A stretch of 64,000 nt of DNA from Erythrocercus mccallii. Taxonomy: Eukaryota; Chordata; Aves; Passeriformes; Dicruridae. Positions 13,301 through 28,300 of the stretch are shown here, piece by piece (within the stretch, counting starts at the first letter, position 1; every line of letters begins with the position of its first letter). The DNA lies in NCBI GenBank assembly GCA_013397435.1, contig VZRG01001527.1, positions 113,849-177,848 of the forward strand, given 5' to 3'. The notes under the pieces are model-generated. The model did not search any database and was not told the DNA's origin. It saw only the letters and a program-made list of their open reading frames with translations. The position numbers and the translations under genes are program-made.

Positions 13301-16300
13301 AGTAGTCAGGAGAGTTTTTCTCCTCTTACAGCAGGATGGGGAACATACTCTTTGTATGCTTGTTCTCTTCTCCTATTTGGTCTTAAGATCGTTGTTTAGA
13401 CACACCTGGAGAACTTCATCTGTTGAAGGGCATATGCCACGCCATGATCAGAACAAACTTCATATAGGTGTGCTAGAACAAGATTCAAGATACAAGAACA
13501 GCATGAATTTATAAAATACTATATTAATTTAAAATGTTAAGCATTGCATGATTGTTTTTATCATGCAAAACGGCAACTTAGCCAGCTGCAGAAAATGTAC
13601 GACTAAAAATATTTTTCCCAAAGACAAAATTTACTTCTTTATAGAGAAATATGGTTTTCATTTTATTCTATGTTAACTTTTGTTTTATTTGTTAGAGATG
13701 AAGCAGGAAGTCCAGGGTACCATGAATCATTGTATGATGCTCTTCAGTCTTTACGAGATAAGGAATTCTCTGCTTTCCATGACAGTCTTAAAGATGCCAG
13801 GTAACAACTTGTATCACAGCAAATCCTGTGATATTAGAGAGAGAGGTGGAGACAATGTGAGTGTTTGTAGTTACAGCTTATGTATGAAGGACTGTCATGG
13901 GGTTTTATGGGCTCAAATAAAGACTCATGCATAGAATAAAAACTACATCCAGGCTCTAGCTCTAAGTGTTTTAACTTCAGTTTGTCGTCTGTGCATATGT
14001 AGTTTGTCTGCTAATGAAGATATATTTCCTGTACATATCCCTTACTTTGTGGACCTCTTAAGTGGATTCCAGTGCTGAGTGCTCTCCTTTAGCTGAGCTA
14101 TCACATAGATTTTGGAGTTTCTGTGTGCTTACTGTCTTTTTATTTATTGACAAACCTATTTTTTTTTAATTTTAATGGTAATACAAAGTAACTCTAGACT
14201 GAAGAGTTTTGCTGTTTAAATTCTGTTCACTGTATGGAAACTATGCAGTGGATATTTGGAATTACTTGTTGATATTAAATAAAAATAATCTACTTTTTTT
14301 CTGTTAAATCCATAGAGTGAATGAAGTAGAAGAGCTTTGCAAGGGCAGCCTTGAGTCTGTTTATTCATTGTATCCAACCCTTTGCAGACTACAGCTAATT
14401 GGAGAGTTGGAAAATGCAGGTCATCTGTTCTCCAGGTGATTTCTTAAGATTGTTTCACTTACTCAGTTTTCAGGATTTTTAATAATCCAGCATAGCACAG
14501 GATAACATCATGAAATGATGACATGAAATGACATCAACAGGTTTTATTCATCAACATCTCAAACTTCATATTGAAAATGACAAGGATTTTAGCTTCACTA
14601 CATGAAGAAAATTTTAGATTCTCTTTATTTCCAGACTGGCTTAATTCACAGTGTAGTTTAAGTTATTTGATATCATGCCAATATAATGTTTTAAATAATT
14701 GTTTTCTTTCCTTTGTATTGAGTTCTCTCATACTCCAAGGTAGCAGTCTTATCTCCTAGCTTCTGGTTTACTCAAGTAACTGAGTCCTTCTCTTCTAGTT
14801 TCTTTTCTAAAAATGTTTTCCATTTCCATAATGACATCAATAGCTTTACTAAAAGCTGCTTCAGTTTGAATAATTTTCTTCATGGACCTCTATTACCATC
14901 AATATTCTTCCTAAATTCTTAAGATTGCTTTTTAATCACAGGAAGGTATTTATCTCTGTAGTGCTATTAACAGTGCATTTTCTCAGCTATAGTTCTATCA
15001 GTTTGGTAGCTAAGAGTCACCTACAGTATTTTCAGCGGCCCTATGTTTGATTGTGATTCCCTTTGCTGATGGACCTTTAACACAAGTTTTTGATGCTTAA
15101 TCAAGAATATTTACAGAGGAGTAGTTCACGTGAGTGTTGTTGTACTTCATGTTTGTTAAAACTGGAAGACTTCCAGTTTAGTCTGCATATGGTAACCATT
15201 GTAGGGTTTTATGACTATTTCTTGAAGTGTAGATTTTGAATTTTCTCAGTAGTTTACTTTTTACTCATCTTGCATTTCACTGATAGTTAGTGAGAATTAA
15301 TAACAAGTCTTTTTTCTTTCGGGAACGATTGCAGATCTGTTACTACTCAACAACTGAATGATGTTTATTTGAAATGGCAGAGACAGTCCCAGCTTCTCAA
15401 AGACAGTGACTTCCATTTCCAGGAACCTGTCATGGCTCTGCGCACTGTAATTTTGGAAATCTTGCTTGAAAAGGAGAGTGAAAATACCAAAAGGGAGTGT
15501 ATTAAAGACCTCCTGACCAAACATCTAGTCGAGCTCTCTAGATTGGCAAGAACTGCTAAAAATACTCAGGTAACAAATTTCAGGAAAGATCACGAACAGA
15601 CGTTTAGGGTTTTTTTAAGTTTATAAAAGAACTTCATTTTTTAACAGTACTAATGATTAACTGTATTCTAAGTTTATTCAATAAATCGATTAATCTGAGA
15701 CTTAAATGATGTAGAATTTATTAATAAATGGTATTTATGGGCCTGTTTTTTGCAATTTTGTTCATAAGTATAAGCCACTGAATGAAGTAGATAATACAAA
15801 AATGACGTTTTTAGTGAAGAATGCTCTTCTAGCTCTGTTTCGTATTTTGGTGCACTTTGGTATCCAGCTTTTATTTGCATCATATGTTATAGTGTTCCAG
15901 AGTAAAACTGCAGCGATAACTTCTTGCATCTCTGTATTTAGTGTTCAAAATTTCATACTCTCAAAGCACTATTGCACTGTGGTAAATCTCTTTCTGTGAA
16001 TGGGATTTGCACTATCAGTGGTTTTTTCAGTTGCTGATGCATTTAAGGTCCAGAGTCAGCGTTGGCTTGTTCTAGGTGGTGCATCTGGATGAGTAACTGC
16101 ACAAGAATTTACAGAGTAACAGTATCCTCCAAGTACCTCTACAGAAAATAGTTCCAGCTAAATACAGAACCTGGAAAGGTGTTTAACACTTCACATATGC
16201 AAAACTAAATTAAACTTTGATTGCAGGAAGGTTCTAACTCTTTTTGTGAATAATGATGAAATCAGTAGAACAGCTGTCTTTGATTTCATGAATTTGCAGA

Positions 16301-19300
16301 GGCACTTTACTTCATGCCTCTGAAGCTATTTGGGAGAATGATTTCAGATATTTTTGCCTCATGCCTGCCCAGCCACCAGCACCGTGGCAGTGAGTGTCCT
16401 GTAAGAGCCTCAGGTTTGTTAAAAACATCATAGTGATGCTAAGTAGTGAGGATGGCACTTTACCAGTGATATATGTGAAGATGTAGGCATGCAAAAGAAT
16501 TCATGTATGGTGGTGCAATTTTTAAAATTATTTTCTGTGGTCTGTAATAATGTATGTAATGCATGTTATAAGGTAATAATAATTGCTAAGCTATAAATCC
16601 ATTAATTCTGTAGATACTGATTATAGAATTTCTCTACCTCCAATTTAAAATGTTAAACATAGATGCTTTATTGTGGAGTTTGTGAGGTTTGATTCCAGTC
16701 CCTTTTTGTTGCAAATCAGGATTTTCTGCAAGTATATAGAGAAATAATTTCATATCTTTGCTGCAAATAAATTCTTAACATTGGATAGGCAGACTATGCT
16801 GCATAGAGAGAATAGAGACACAGTCTAAAAACTTGCTGTGAGATGCAGATATTTTACTTAAAGAATTGTTCATGATTATTTTTTCAATTTCAGCTTCCAG
16901 AAAGAGCTATGTTTCAAATCAAACAACACAATCCAAATGGAAATGGAGTTTCTGAATGGCAACTTGAAGAAGCTCAGGTTTTCTGGGCTAAAAAGGAAGA
17001 GAGTCTTGCACTGAATATACTTAAAACAATGATAAAAAAATTAGATGCCAATTGGTTTCAGGTACGTGTTACATAATGTATAAATTTGCGGGAATTAAAT
17101 TATTTAAGTTCCTAATTCCACTTTCAGATGTTCTCCTGTATAAGAAAATTAAAAGTCCATCTGCAGTATTAAATACTAAATCTGGCTTATACTCTCAAAA
17201 TATCTGAAAGCAAAAAAACCTGTGTTAGCAAATCTTGTTAGGGGTTTTCAAAGTGAGTCTGTAAGATTGGTAAATGTAAGAATTCATTATTCATAGTCCA
17301 ACACTAAACCATGTCCCTAAGCACCACATGTACATGTCTTTCAAATCCCTTTTAGATAGGGATGGTGACTCCAGCACTTCCTTGGGCAGCCTGTTCCAAT
17401 GCTTGACAATCCTTTTAGTGATTAATATCCAATCTAAACCTCCCCTGGTACAATTTGAGCCCATTTCCTCTTGTCCTACTGCTTGTAGCCTGAGAGAACA
17501 GACCAGCCCCCACCTGGCTGCACCCTCCTTTCAGGCAGTTGTAGAGAGCAGTAAGGTCCCCCCTGAGCCTCCTTTTCTCCAGGCTGAACACCCCCAGCTC
17601 CCTCAGCTGCTCCTCACAGCACTTGTGCTCCAGACCCTTCCCCAGCTCTGTTGCCCTTCTCTGGACACGCTCCAGCCCCTCAATGTCTCTCTTGCAGTGA
17701 GGGGCCCAGAGCTGAACACAGGATTTGAGGTGTGGCCTCACCAGTGCCCAGCACAGGGGCTCAGAGGTCACTGCCCTGCTCCTGCTGGCCCCACCAGGGC
17801 TGATCCAGGCCAGGATGCCATCAGCCTTCCTGGCCACCTGGGCACACCTGGATCATGTTCAGCTGCTGCTGACCAGCACCCCCAGGTTCATTTGTGCCAG
17901 GCAGCTTCCCAGACACTGCCTGAGGTTATTGTGACCTGGTACTTACCTTGTTGAGCCTCATACAGTTGGCCTTGGCCCATCAATACAGCCTTTACAGATC
18001 CCTCAGGATGATGTTTGTTAAAATATAGTCTACAAATACTTGACTAGAACTTAATTTCGTGTACCACTGTGATAAAAATGCCTGTATGTCCAGGCCTTTA
18101 CATTTATCTTTGATGGCTTTCTTTGAGAATTTCTGGAGAGTAAGACATTTGCTTTGAATTCATGTATGTTCTTAAGGAATATCAAACTTCAGAAAAGATG
18201 GATTATTTTGGGCCAAGTTCTCTATACATACCAGGGCAAAATAAAGAGTTGCTGCTCTTTTGACTTTTGTAATCTCTATGAATCTCTATGAATCTCTATG
18301 AATCAAAAATTTTGTCCTTCCTTACATTTAGCCTGTCCATATAAGGACAATTTGTGATTTCACAGCTGATGATGTTCGCATACATATTTCACAGTCAGTG
18401 TTGCCATCTTGGTCACGTGGTCTTTAATATATACCCTATATTAGAAGTATTTTGCAAATTTATCCTAGTCCACAGTTAGAGCTGAACATCTAGTCTGGAG
18501 AAGAGTCCTTTGGAAACCTGCTCCATCATCTTCTCAAAACACTTTCAATCAAGTTTCCATGTAGAAGTCTGTCTGAAGAATTTGTTGATCACACATGGTT
18601 ATTGTGGTCCCTGACTGTTACCTATGGAGTTGTCTATGATACTGCAGACTCAATGGAGATATTTTAAAATATAATACTGAAAACATGCTGTGAATTTTTA
18701 AAATTTTTATTACATTTTGTCATTGGTTTATTCTACTTTTGATTGTTCAAACTATAATGTGTTTTAAAATGTACTTTCCTTTCCCTTACATAGAATGTGA
18801 ATGGGATTTAAGGTTATTGACTACTGTAGACATGGATGGAAAATGACTCTGTAGATACATTATATGTAATAGGCCTCAGTGACATAATTCTATTCAGGGT
18901 TTAAAAGCTTTAGAAATTCCCTGTCTCACATGTAAAAGATGTTTTTGTTTGATGCCTCCCTCTCTAATTTTTTTTCCCCAAAACTTGCTTTTTCAAAGGT
19001 CGAGAATGATCCTCACCTGAAATTGATGTATACAGAGTGCCTGAGGCTCTGTGGAACCTGGTTAGCAGAAACATGCTTGGAAAACCCTACAGTCATCATG
19101 CAGAAATACTTAGAAAAGGTGCATCCAGTCTTTGAAATGTACAATCTTTGAGATAGTCCTGTGTTAAGATACAGTGTTAAAATGTCAAGTCGATTTTTCT
19201 TTTATTTTTCTGTATTAAAATATGGTTTCTTATATAAATATTATGGTTTCACATTGTGTTGTGTAATGCTGTAATCTTGTTATATGTTCAGAACATGGCA

Positions 19301-22300
19301 TTGTAGAAATCGCAGTGAAACAACTTTTATTGGCTTAGAGGTGCAGTGATTACAACTACTAGTCTAGTTTCCCTTTCCTGTTCCCTATCCCTAGCTCTTC
19401 CTTCTCAGGACAGATTATTCACTCACCAGCTTTTTAGTATAGCCATTGTATTTCACAGAACCACAGAACCAGTTAGGTTGGAAAACACCTGTGAGATTGA
19501 GTCCAACCTGTGTCCCAACATGACTGTGTCAGCCAGACCCTGGCACTGAGTGCCATGCCCAGTGTTTCCTTTAAACCGTCACAGATGGTGACTCCAACAG
19601 CTCCCTGGGCAGCCCATTCCAGTGTCTGATTACCCTTGCTGTGAAGAAATTCTTCCTAATGTCCAACCTGAGCCTACCCTGGTGCAGCTTAAGGTTAAGG
19701 TTATGTCCTCTTGTCCTACCACTTGTTACCTGGGAGAAGAGCCTGACCCCCCACCTGGCTACTACCTCCTTTCAGGGAGTTGTAGACAGTGATAAGGTCA
19801 CTCCTGAGATGCTGCAATGTCTTCTTCTAGTGTTTCAAAGTGCTGTAATTTTTTTGTTTTAACTCTTAGCCAGTAATAGAAATGTTTGTATTAATATTTG
19901 TCCACTCCACATTTCCTTATTTCATGCTTTCCTTATTTCAACATAATTGCCTTTCTCTGTTGCCGTCTATATGCTTTCTTCACTCTGATGATTTGAATCC
20001 ATGGTTTTCATATATAATTTCGTTTACTTTTGGCACTTTTTGGACTGTCTTCCATTTTTTTCTCACCATCTTCTGATACAAGGCTGTAAGACTATTTTAA
20101 AACTTCATGCCTCGTTACTGTAAAAGATAGATAAGCATGGCAAATTCCTGTATTAAAGCTATTGAACAGCTATTAAAGCTGTTTCATACGGGATAAGCTT
20201 TTTTGACTTTGCACCAAATCATTTCTCAAAGATTAAATTCACTTAGGATAAAAATACTCAGCCTGATAAATTTATTTTGTATGCATATTTATTCCATCAC
20301 AGGCAATATTAAATAATCTATTCAAGCAGATGGCCCTGCCTGAGCAGGGTGGGAGTTGAACAAGATGAGCTTCCCATGTTCCTTCCAGCCTCAACCATTC
20401 TGTTTTTCTGTGATAATAGAGTTTCATCAAGTGTCACTCAACACTATTTATCTGATTATTGATCTTACTATTATTGTAATTTCTCCTTTAGGCTGTGGAA
20501 ATTGCTGCAAGCCACAGTGGAGACAGCAGTGATGAGCTGAAGAAAGGAAAGATGAAGGCTTTCCTCTCCTTGGCTCGTTTCTCTGATAATCAGTACCAGC
20601 GAATTGAGAATTACATGAAATCCTCGGAGTTTGAAAATAAGCAGGCATTGCTGAAGAAGGCCAAGGAGGAGGTCGGTCTCATCAGGGAGCGCAGAGTTCA
20701 GACCAACAGGTGAGCATCCAGATGGAGACTGGATACTATGGAGCTGTCACAGGCTCCAGCTCTACTCTCTGGGCAACAGCTGCAGCATGGGTTGCATCTC
20801 TACAGTTGCATTTTCTCTTCTTCACAAAGCAGTGGCCAGATCCATAGTGCTTGTTCTGAATGGTTTCTCAACTGTGCCTGGACATATTCTCGGTGTGTGA
20901 TGGATAGTGTGGGCCAAACCTAAGCCAAGGACACAGTGTGAATGGTCATGGCCTGGAATTCATGTTTATTCCCTGGATCGATTCAGTTTATTTGATAAAA
21001 ATGTTACATAGTGTAAATAAATGAGTTGAGATTTTTCTCTGTTACACATTTAATGAGAGAGTAGAATTAAATTTAATACAGAATTCTTAAGGATTTAGTA
21101 TGAGCAGCTGCAAGTGAACTTCAGCTGCTGGAAACTGAAGTCGTTACACATATGATCTGTACTGGATTTTCACATTTATACCAATATTGAGATTAAATCA
21201 AGAAGACAGGAAGTTTCCTTAGAGCAGTGGGTTTGTGTGCACACACAGCAAGGGAGTAGCTCCCACAATACAGTTTCTTAGTTTTTTATTTTACTGTGCT
21301 TGTACATACAGAACAGCTTAAATTAGTAAGTGAGAGACCTAGGGAAGGCCTTGCTGTAAGTTCATTAAGAAACAATTTGTTGTTTAAACACGACATCTGT
21401 TCATGTAGATACACAGTGAAGGTTCAGCGAGAGCTTGAGCTGGATGAAGGGGCAATACAAGCCCTGACGGAGGATCGTAAACGCTTCTTGTGTAAAGCAG
21501 TGGAGAACTACATCAGCTGTTTACTGAGTGGAGAAGAACATGATATGTGGATATTCCGACTCTGTTCCCTATGGCTTGAAAATTCTGGAGTTGATAGAGT
21601 CAATGAAATGATGAAGGTATATGTTTCCTCCATTTTTTCCTAATGCTTTGACAAATAAATATCCGTCTTTCTTCTCCTTCTCCTGTATTTCTAGAGGATG
21701 AATTATGTAGCTCCTTAACTTTTCCCAAAAACTTGCATTTTTCAGTTGCCATTATTTATCAATTAGTTTTTCATCAGTGAGACCTGTGGTTCTCAATGCA
21801 TTTTAATTTAACTTGAATTAGCATTTTAATTTGACAAGTCTAAATTAAACTTACCTCATGATCGTTTACTGTCGTCACCTTGTTCTTCACACACCTTGGA
21901 ATCTACCCATCTTCAACATCCTTAGGTACATTATTCTTGTTTATATTATATATACTTTCAGGTGAAAAGCCATGAAAGGTAGGATAGAAAATAGTACTCC
22001 CATGAAGGAATTGCAGCATTTAGGAGACATGGGCCAAGATCATGTGATACTCACCATGTTGCTGTTTGATCACACAGCCATGATAATACTTAATTTAAAA
22101 AATGTATTTTATTATTATTATTTTATTATTATTATTATTTGTTATTATTATTATTGCAGTTTTTGTTAGGTGTTTAGCACAGCTCTCTAACTGAGTTTTC
22201 TCTCTTACAGAAAAACGCACAGAAGATCCCTTCATACAAGTTCTTGCCTCTGATGTACCAGCTGGCTGCTCGGATGGGAACTAAGATGATGGGTGGTTTA

Positions 22301-25300
22301 GGATTTCACGAAATTTTGAATAATGTAATTTTTGCTTTTCTTATCTAAAGATATCTTGATTGGCTTGGTAGTGCCTACTTCTAAACAATATCCACATTCC
22401 TCTGAGCAGTTACAGCTAAACAAGTTACAGAGGTGATAGGGGTGTATTAAAAATGAGTGATGTCAAATCAGTATGGTGGGGGAAGAGGATTGGGGACTTT
22501 TTTTCATTTCTACCTAATTGATTTTCTTGTAGAATAAGAGTAGTCTTATGCAGCTATAGAAACATACTTTGAATGTTTTTTCAGTTTTGGAAATACTGTC
22601 TAAGCATTACATTGTATGTCATCTTAAGAACCTTAGATGTTAAAAAGAAATAATAATGTTAATTAAGTATTGGTTTTTTTCTTCTGTACTGTTTTCAATA
22701 ATGGGATCTTTTTCTTTTGTTGGCAGCTAATGTCTCGAATTTCACTGGATCATCCACATCATACTTTGTTTATAATATTAGCTTTGGCTAATGCTAACAA
22801 AGATGAACTCCTCACAAAACCAGATGCAATAAGAAGAAATAAATTAATTAAAAATGCGCCAAAAGAAATCTCCCAGCTTGATGTGGTGACTACAAAAACT
22901 TCTATTAATCACATTCAATCTTCTAATTTTATTAAAAAATGAAAAAACCCAAAACATGTAAAGGGGTATTTTAGTATAGAGCTCATTAGCATACTTTTGT
23001 TAAGAAGCAGTAGGAGGGAAACAGTACTTTTAATAATTAAAAACCCCCTTTTGTGCATACATAGGTAATTATTGAAAGAGATTATTACAGGGTTGAGCAA
23101 AATACAGTTAATGTTTTGTGCCACAAATAGCCCTGATTATTGCAGACTCTTGTGATAAAAGTCCCTGATGTAAAAGGCATTTTAGATGCAAGAGACTTGA
23201 GTGGCTGTATTGTTGAAAGTACATACTGAATTGGCTATTTTTCTACTTTGAGTGGTAATGTGTTCCATCTAAGCAATTTGCCTTGTGCAGTGGATCTTTC
23301 GGTCCTTGATATGTTAAAAGCCATGCTGATAGGTAATACTAAACTGTGGTTTCATGTTAATGTTGTTTTTGCTTAGTTTTTGTTTAACCTGTGTTTGGAA
23401 TCATCCCACATCTAAAGTATTGCCCCTTCTTTCCCCTACCATTGTAGGCCTGGCGTGGTTGGTTGTCATTGTCCTCTTATCCTCGCACTGATATATTTTT
23501 TCACCACATTTTATGTGGCTTTTTTTTTTTCCTTTCTCTCACATCTGTAGATGTTTTGTGATCCCTTAGGAGTGGGATTTCCATAATGACAAAGTCTGTC
23601 AGAGCCAGGCACAGAAGGAATGCATGGACAGGTTTCTGTCTTTTGTATACAAGATTTTTTTTCTTCAGCTGGGATGAAATACCAGAAGCAGGCAAACGGT
23701 GGAAGAGCATCTAAAAACCTGCCTGTCCTTATTTCTGAAGAATTTTTGCATGTTTTTTCACTTTGCAATGGTCAGGTTTGTTCCCTCTTCATCCCCAGGA
23801 ATATTTTACATTACTCATTATCTCAGATTAGACAGCACAAAATTTTTTCTTCTAATTATTTCAGGTCATGTCACAAAGGGCTGCCCATTGCTGTAGTTTG
23901 CTCTGTCTTCATAGGACATATTTCAATCGTACTTAATTGACTGCATGTTATGATGCCTCTTTAATATTAAAAACTGTAGTTTACAAGCTCTGATGTTTGT
24001 ATTCCATTGGGTTTTTTAGGACCGAATGGAAGCTGCTAGCAGTATAATGAATATTGTAAGGAAAAGAAGAGCTCATATGGTTAGAGACATCGAAGCACTT
24101 TGTGATGCTTACATCACATTAGCAAATTTAGATGCTAATCCATGGAAGACCCAAAGAAGTAAGTCTTGGGAAAACTGGTTTTTGTTTTAGTAAGGAAGGT
24201 AGGGGTTTTTTTCAGATTAAAAAGTGTATTTTGAAATACTGATATTTAGTTAAAAGAGGTACTAGCATTGTGTCCTATTTTTGATAGATATAGAATGTAG
24301 TCTGGATTAAAAGTCATAGTATTTACTTGCACTATAGGGCTCAGATCCTTAGTATGCAACTCCAGAAATCTCCAGTTGTCTTGTGGTCATCTTCATCAGC
24401 TCAGTAAAAGTGTGCAGTGAGTTTTTGTGTCCCAAAAGCAATGTGAGCTGGGGTTTGTCAATTCAGGTTTATTTTTATAGGTCTGAATTTAAAAATATTA
24501 ATTCCTCTTAATTGCAGAAGGAATAAGTATTCCAGCTGACCAGCCAATTATTAAGCTGAAGAACTTGGAGGATGTTGCTGTTCCTACCATGGAAATTAAG
24601 GTGACTGAAGTTGAAAAAATACACACTATAATACCATCATCATGGAAGCATAGAATCATCTTCAAGCTTTTGTAACGGCAGTCATGTCTTCATCCAGTTC
24701 CCGTGGTTTTTACAGGTCTCCCTGTGGGGATACTTACTTGTCAGGTGGGAGCTGCAGGGTGAGACAGTTTCCTTAGAAGACCTTGATCCCTAGCATTATG
24801 TGTGCTGGATAGTGGTTTATTGTACAAGAAACAAGAGTGGTTTATTGTACTAGGACAGCTTTGCCACTGTTACCTCTGAGTAGTCTGTCATTATCAAAAG
24901 GTGATACCATAGTGAACTACCTAACTCACACAGGGGATTTGGGAATGTGAATCTCCTGTGTTGTAGGTGCTAGCTCAGAGTTTCGGGGAGGCACTGAATG
25001 TCACAAAAGGTGTGAGAATCAATGGACTTGCCTCTTCTGCTGTTTCTATGCTTTTACCATTCAGTAATGGGGAATGAGCCATTTCCATTGGCATAAGCAG
25101 TTGACTGGATGGGTGCACAGGCACTCACCTCTTGATGCCACACGCTCCACCTAGGAAACCGTGCAGTTTCAGGAGCTTCTTTTTGGGTCAGTATCTAAAT
25201 TTAAATGTTGCAAAGCCAGAATTCCTTGTGTTCAGATCCCTCAGGCTGTGTCTATAAAGTCAAGGGAATGCTTTAAGGTATTTGATTTCAGAGGCCATAA

Positions 25301-28300
25301 GTTGCCATCCATGCTAAATAACATCTGTTTGTGGGGCTGCACTTAGCCCCAGGTGTTGTTCCTTTCTGCAATTGGATCGTTCTTTGCCTTTCTTCTCCTG
25401 CCATACAGACTGAAATGACTGCAGGTCTGTGATGTATTCTGCTGGGGCAGTGTTTCCTTACAGCTGGCTGAGTAGGGTCGCTCTGGGCCAATGAGGTTAC
25501 AGGGGGTGGCTGAGTACAGATCTGTATCCTGCAGCAAGTTTGGGATTGTAGATGGGGTCCATTTGCAGCCTAGTCTAGGCCTAATGCTCCCCAGCCATAT
25601 GTGAGCAGTTTCCTGGGACAGTGCTAGCTGGGACAGGCTAACATTGTCACAGCTTGTTTAGTGGAAGTCTGCAGCACCACGTCCCCTCTACCAATGAGGT
25701 GAAGAAGAAGGAATAAAAAAAAAATCCTTTGCTCAGCATATTTTCATAGCCTTTGTGGTATTATCTTTGTAGGTGATGGAGTGCTTATATTAATATTTAG
25801 CATATAGTCTGCTAATGAGGTTTGCAAACAACTTATTACTACTTTGTCTGAGCGAAATGGCGGTAATATTTGCATTCATTTTAAATGTATTTTTAATTTC
25901 AGGTGGATCCCACGGGACAATATGAAAATCTGGTCACAATAAGTTCTTTCAAGCGAGAATTTCGTTTAGCAGGAGGCATGAATTTGCCTAAAATAATAGA
26001 TTGTGTAGGATCAGATGGTAAAGAAAGGAGGCAGCTTGTTAAGGTGGGTTCTGTCAGTTGTAATGGCATCTCAGAGACTTGGCATGCTGGAATTTTTTTC
26101 AAGTTCTCCAATCAGTTTTCTCATGAATCATTTCTGTACCATGAGCAGACTTTTCACACTTCACTGTCAGTTTTCTCAGCTGAGGAATGCTTTAATAAAC
26201 CAAATTGCAAAGTATTAATAAGTAATATAATATAAATAATAAGTAATGATATTAAATATGTTTGTAATTATTTTTCAGCAATGCATATAATTAATATCCA
26301 GTAGCTTACCTGACAACTGCCAGACTTGCCTGGTCACAGCTGGTGACCTGAAGTGTACTGTAAATAAAAATCATCAACATATTGTGTTAAATACCTCCTT
26401 TCTTCTTGCCCATATAAAAAAGTGTTTGCAATTCAGAGACAATCAAAAGTAGGCATATAGAAGTAAAAATCTCTAAAAAAATTGTTTCTGCTTAGACTCA
26501 GCTGATTTAATTCTCTCTTTGAATGCAAACATTGGGCAGTTGCTGGTAGAATTCTGTTTTGCTGCTAACTATGGGCTAGTTTTGAAAGCTTTAAAGAGAA
26601 TCATGAATCACTAGATCTGCATCCAGCAATCAGAACCGCAGTGCCAACTGATGCTGCCTCACCTGTGTGCTGAGTTGCTAAATAATGGTGAATGAAACAC
26701 CTGATTTTAAAGAGACCCATTAGACATGTAGTTTGGTCAAAACCTGAATCAAATAACATCTGTCAAAAAAAGCAAGAGAAAGATGATTTAAGTTCATGAT
26801 GGTTCTGTTTAAGCAGCTGAGCACTAACAGAAAACCAAATTCAGAGAAAAAACAGTTAATTACATTTTATTGCAAGTGATTATTGTGGAAAAGTAACTTG
26901 TGTTTTCTGCAATTTTTAAAATATTTTTTTTACTTGCTGAGCAAGAAATGGATGCTGAGAAGTGTTTTTTAACTGCTTTTTCTGTTTATGCTGAAGGGGC
27001 GTGATGACCTGAGACAAGATGCTGTAATGCAACAAGTTTTCCAGATGTGCAATACATTGCTCCAGCAAAACACTGAAACACGAAAGAGGAAGTTAAATAT
27101 CCGAAGATACAAGGTAATCCTGAACAGCTGCAGCAGCAGAGAAATAAAGCATAGTGCCCTCTTCTCCTCTTTTTAACCCAAAAGCAATATAAAAGGATTT
27201 TTATTTATGTGCTGTTAAAATAGTCACTGTGCCTTAAGGTATGGAATAAACAATATATTTATTACAATTTAATTTGTTTCAAATCATTAAAGTAAATTTC
27301 TTGATATCTAATATATATTTAAATACTCTTCAAAGATTTCTTTATATTAACTTGTAATTGAAAAGAAATTAGGTAATGCACTGTCATTAAACTGTAAGTT
27401 GCTTGTCATTAAACTTGAACATGCAAGTTTATGAACTCTCATTAATTTGCCTTGTGATATTTCTTAATTAATTCTAGTCTTGCAATATTCCTTACAATTG
27501 AATTCAGAAATTCCATCTAAGATCTTTCATGCAGAATTTGAACTGGGTTTTTTTTTGAATTGGGAATACAATTCCAAATCGTATTGGAATTGGAATTGGG
27601 AATAAGAATTGGAATTGTGAGTAAGAATTGCAATAAATTCTTATTGTGAATGCAGAAAATGTATTTAAACAGGAACTTTTCCTTCCTCCTTCTCTTTTAT
27701 GTATTTGGGATTATAATAATAGCTGTGAATAATGCACCTGAATAAATACTCTTGAAGTATAAGCTCTTCTCTTTGACAAATGAGCAATGTGCACTCTCCA
27801 ATCCCTAAAGGTGCTTATCTGAATTGCTGGCATGTTTTAAGAATTCTCAGGTGGAGTTAAAGTCTCATTTTTTGAATAACTTTCAAGTAAGACTCAGGTT
27901 TCTATGTGTGTAAAAATGAGCGACAGCAGGGAAGAATAGAATGGGTGTTGCATTATAAGATAAAGAGACTTTCATAAGAAGAGAAAATTGAAGGAAACGG
28001 TAGCTAATCATTAGGCTGTGATGACATGTCTAGTGGAAGGTTCTCTGGGCTAGAAAAAAATTACAATTATTAGGTAGAAAAAATGTGAGTGGATTTTTAT
28101 ATATGTATACATGTGTATTTGGAAGATACTTTGCAGTCAGCCTGGTTTGCCTGGTTTGGCCTTCTTTGTCTTTTCAAACAAACAGAAATGTGCAGCCATT
28201 CTCTGCAGGGTGTGTATTCATAGTTTTGTGTGTATAACCCTCCCCCATGTATAACTTTCCCACCATGGTTTTGCTTTTGCAGGTGGTTCCCCTTTCCCAG

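Noticed and set aside
16298..16323. Short hairpin (CAGAGGCA ... TGCCTCTG) in an ATM intron
   Set aside because: An 8-bp stem with a 10-base loop is too short to support a microRNA or other RNA gene.
17328..17954. 208-residue + strand open frame
   Set aside because: It is the reverse complement of a CR1 element; the real coding remnant is on the minus strand.
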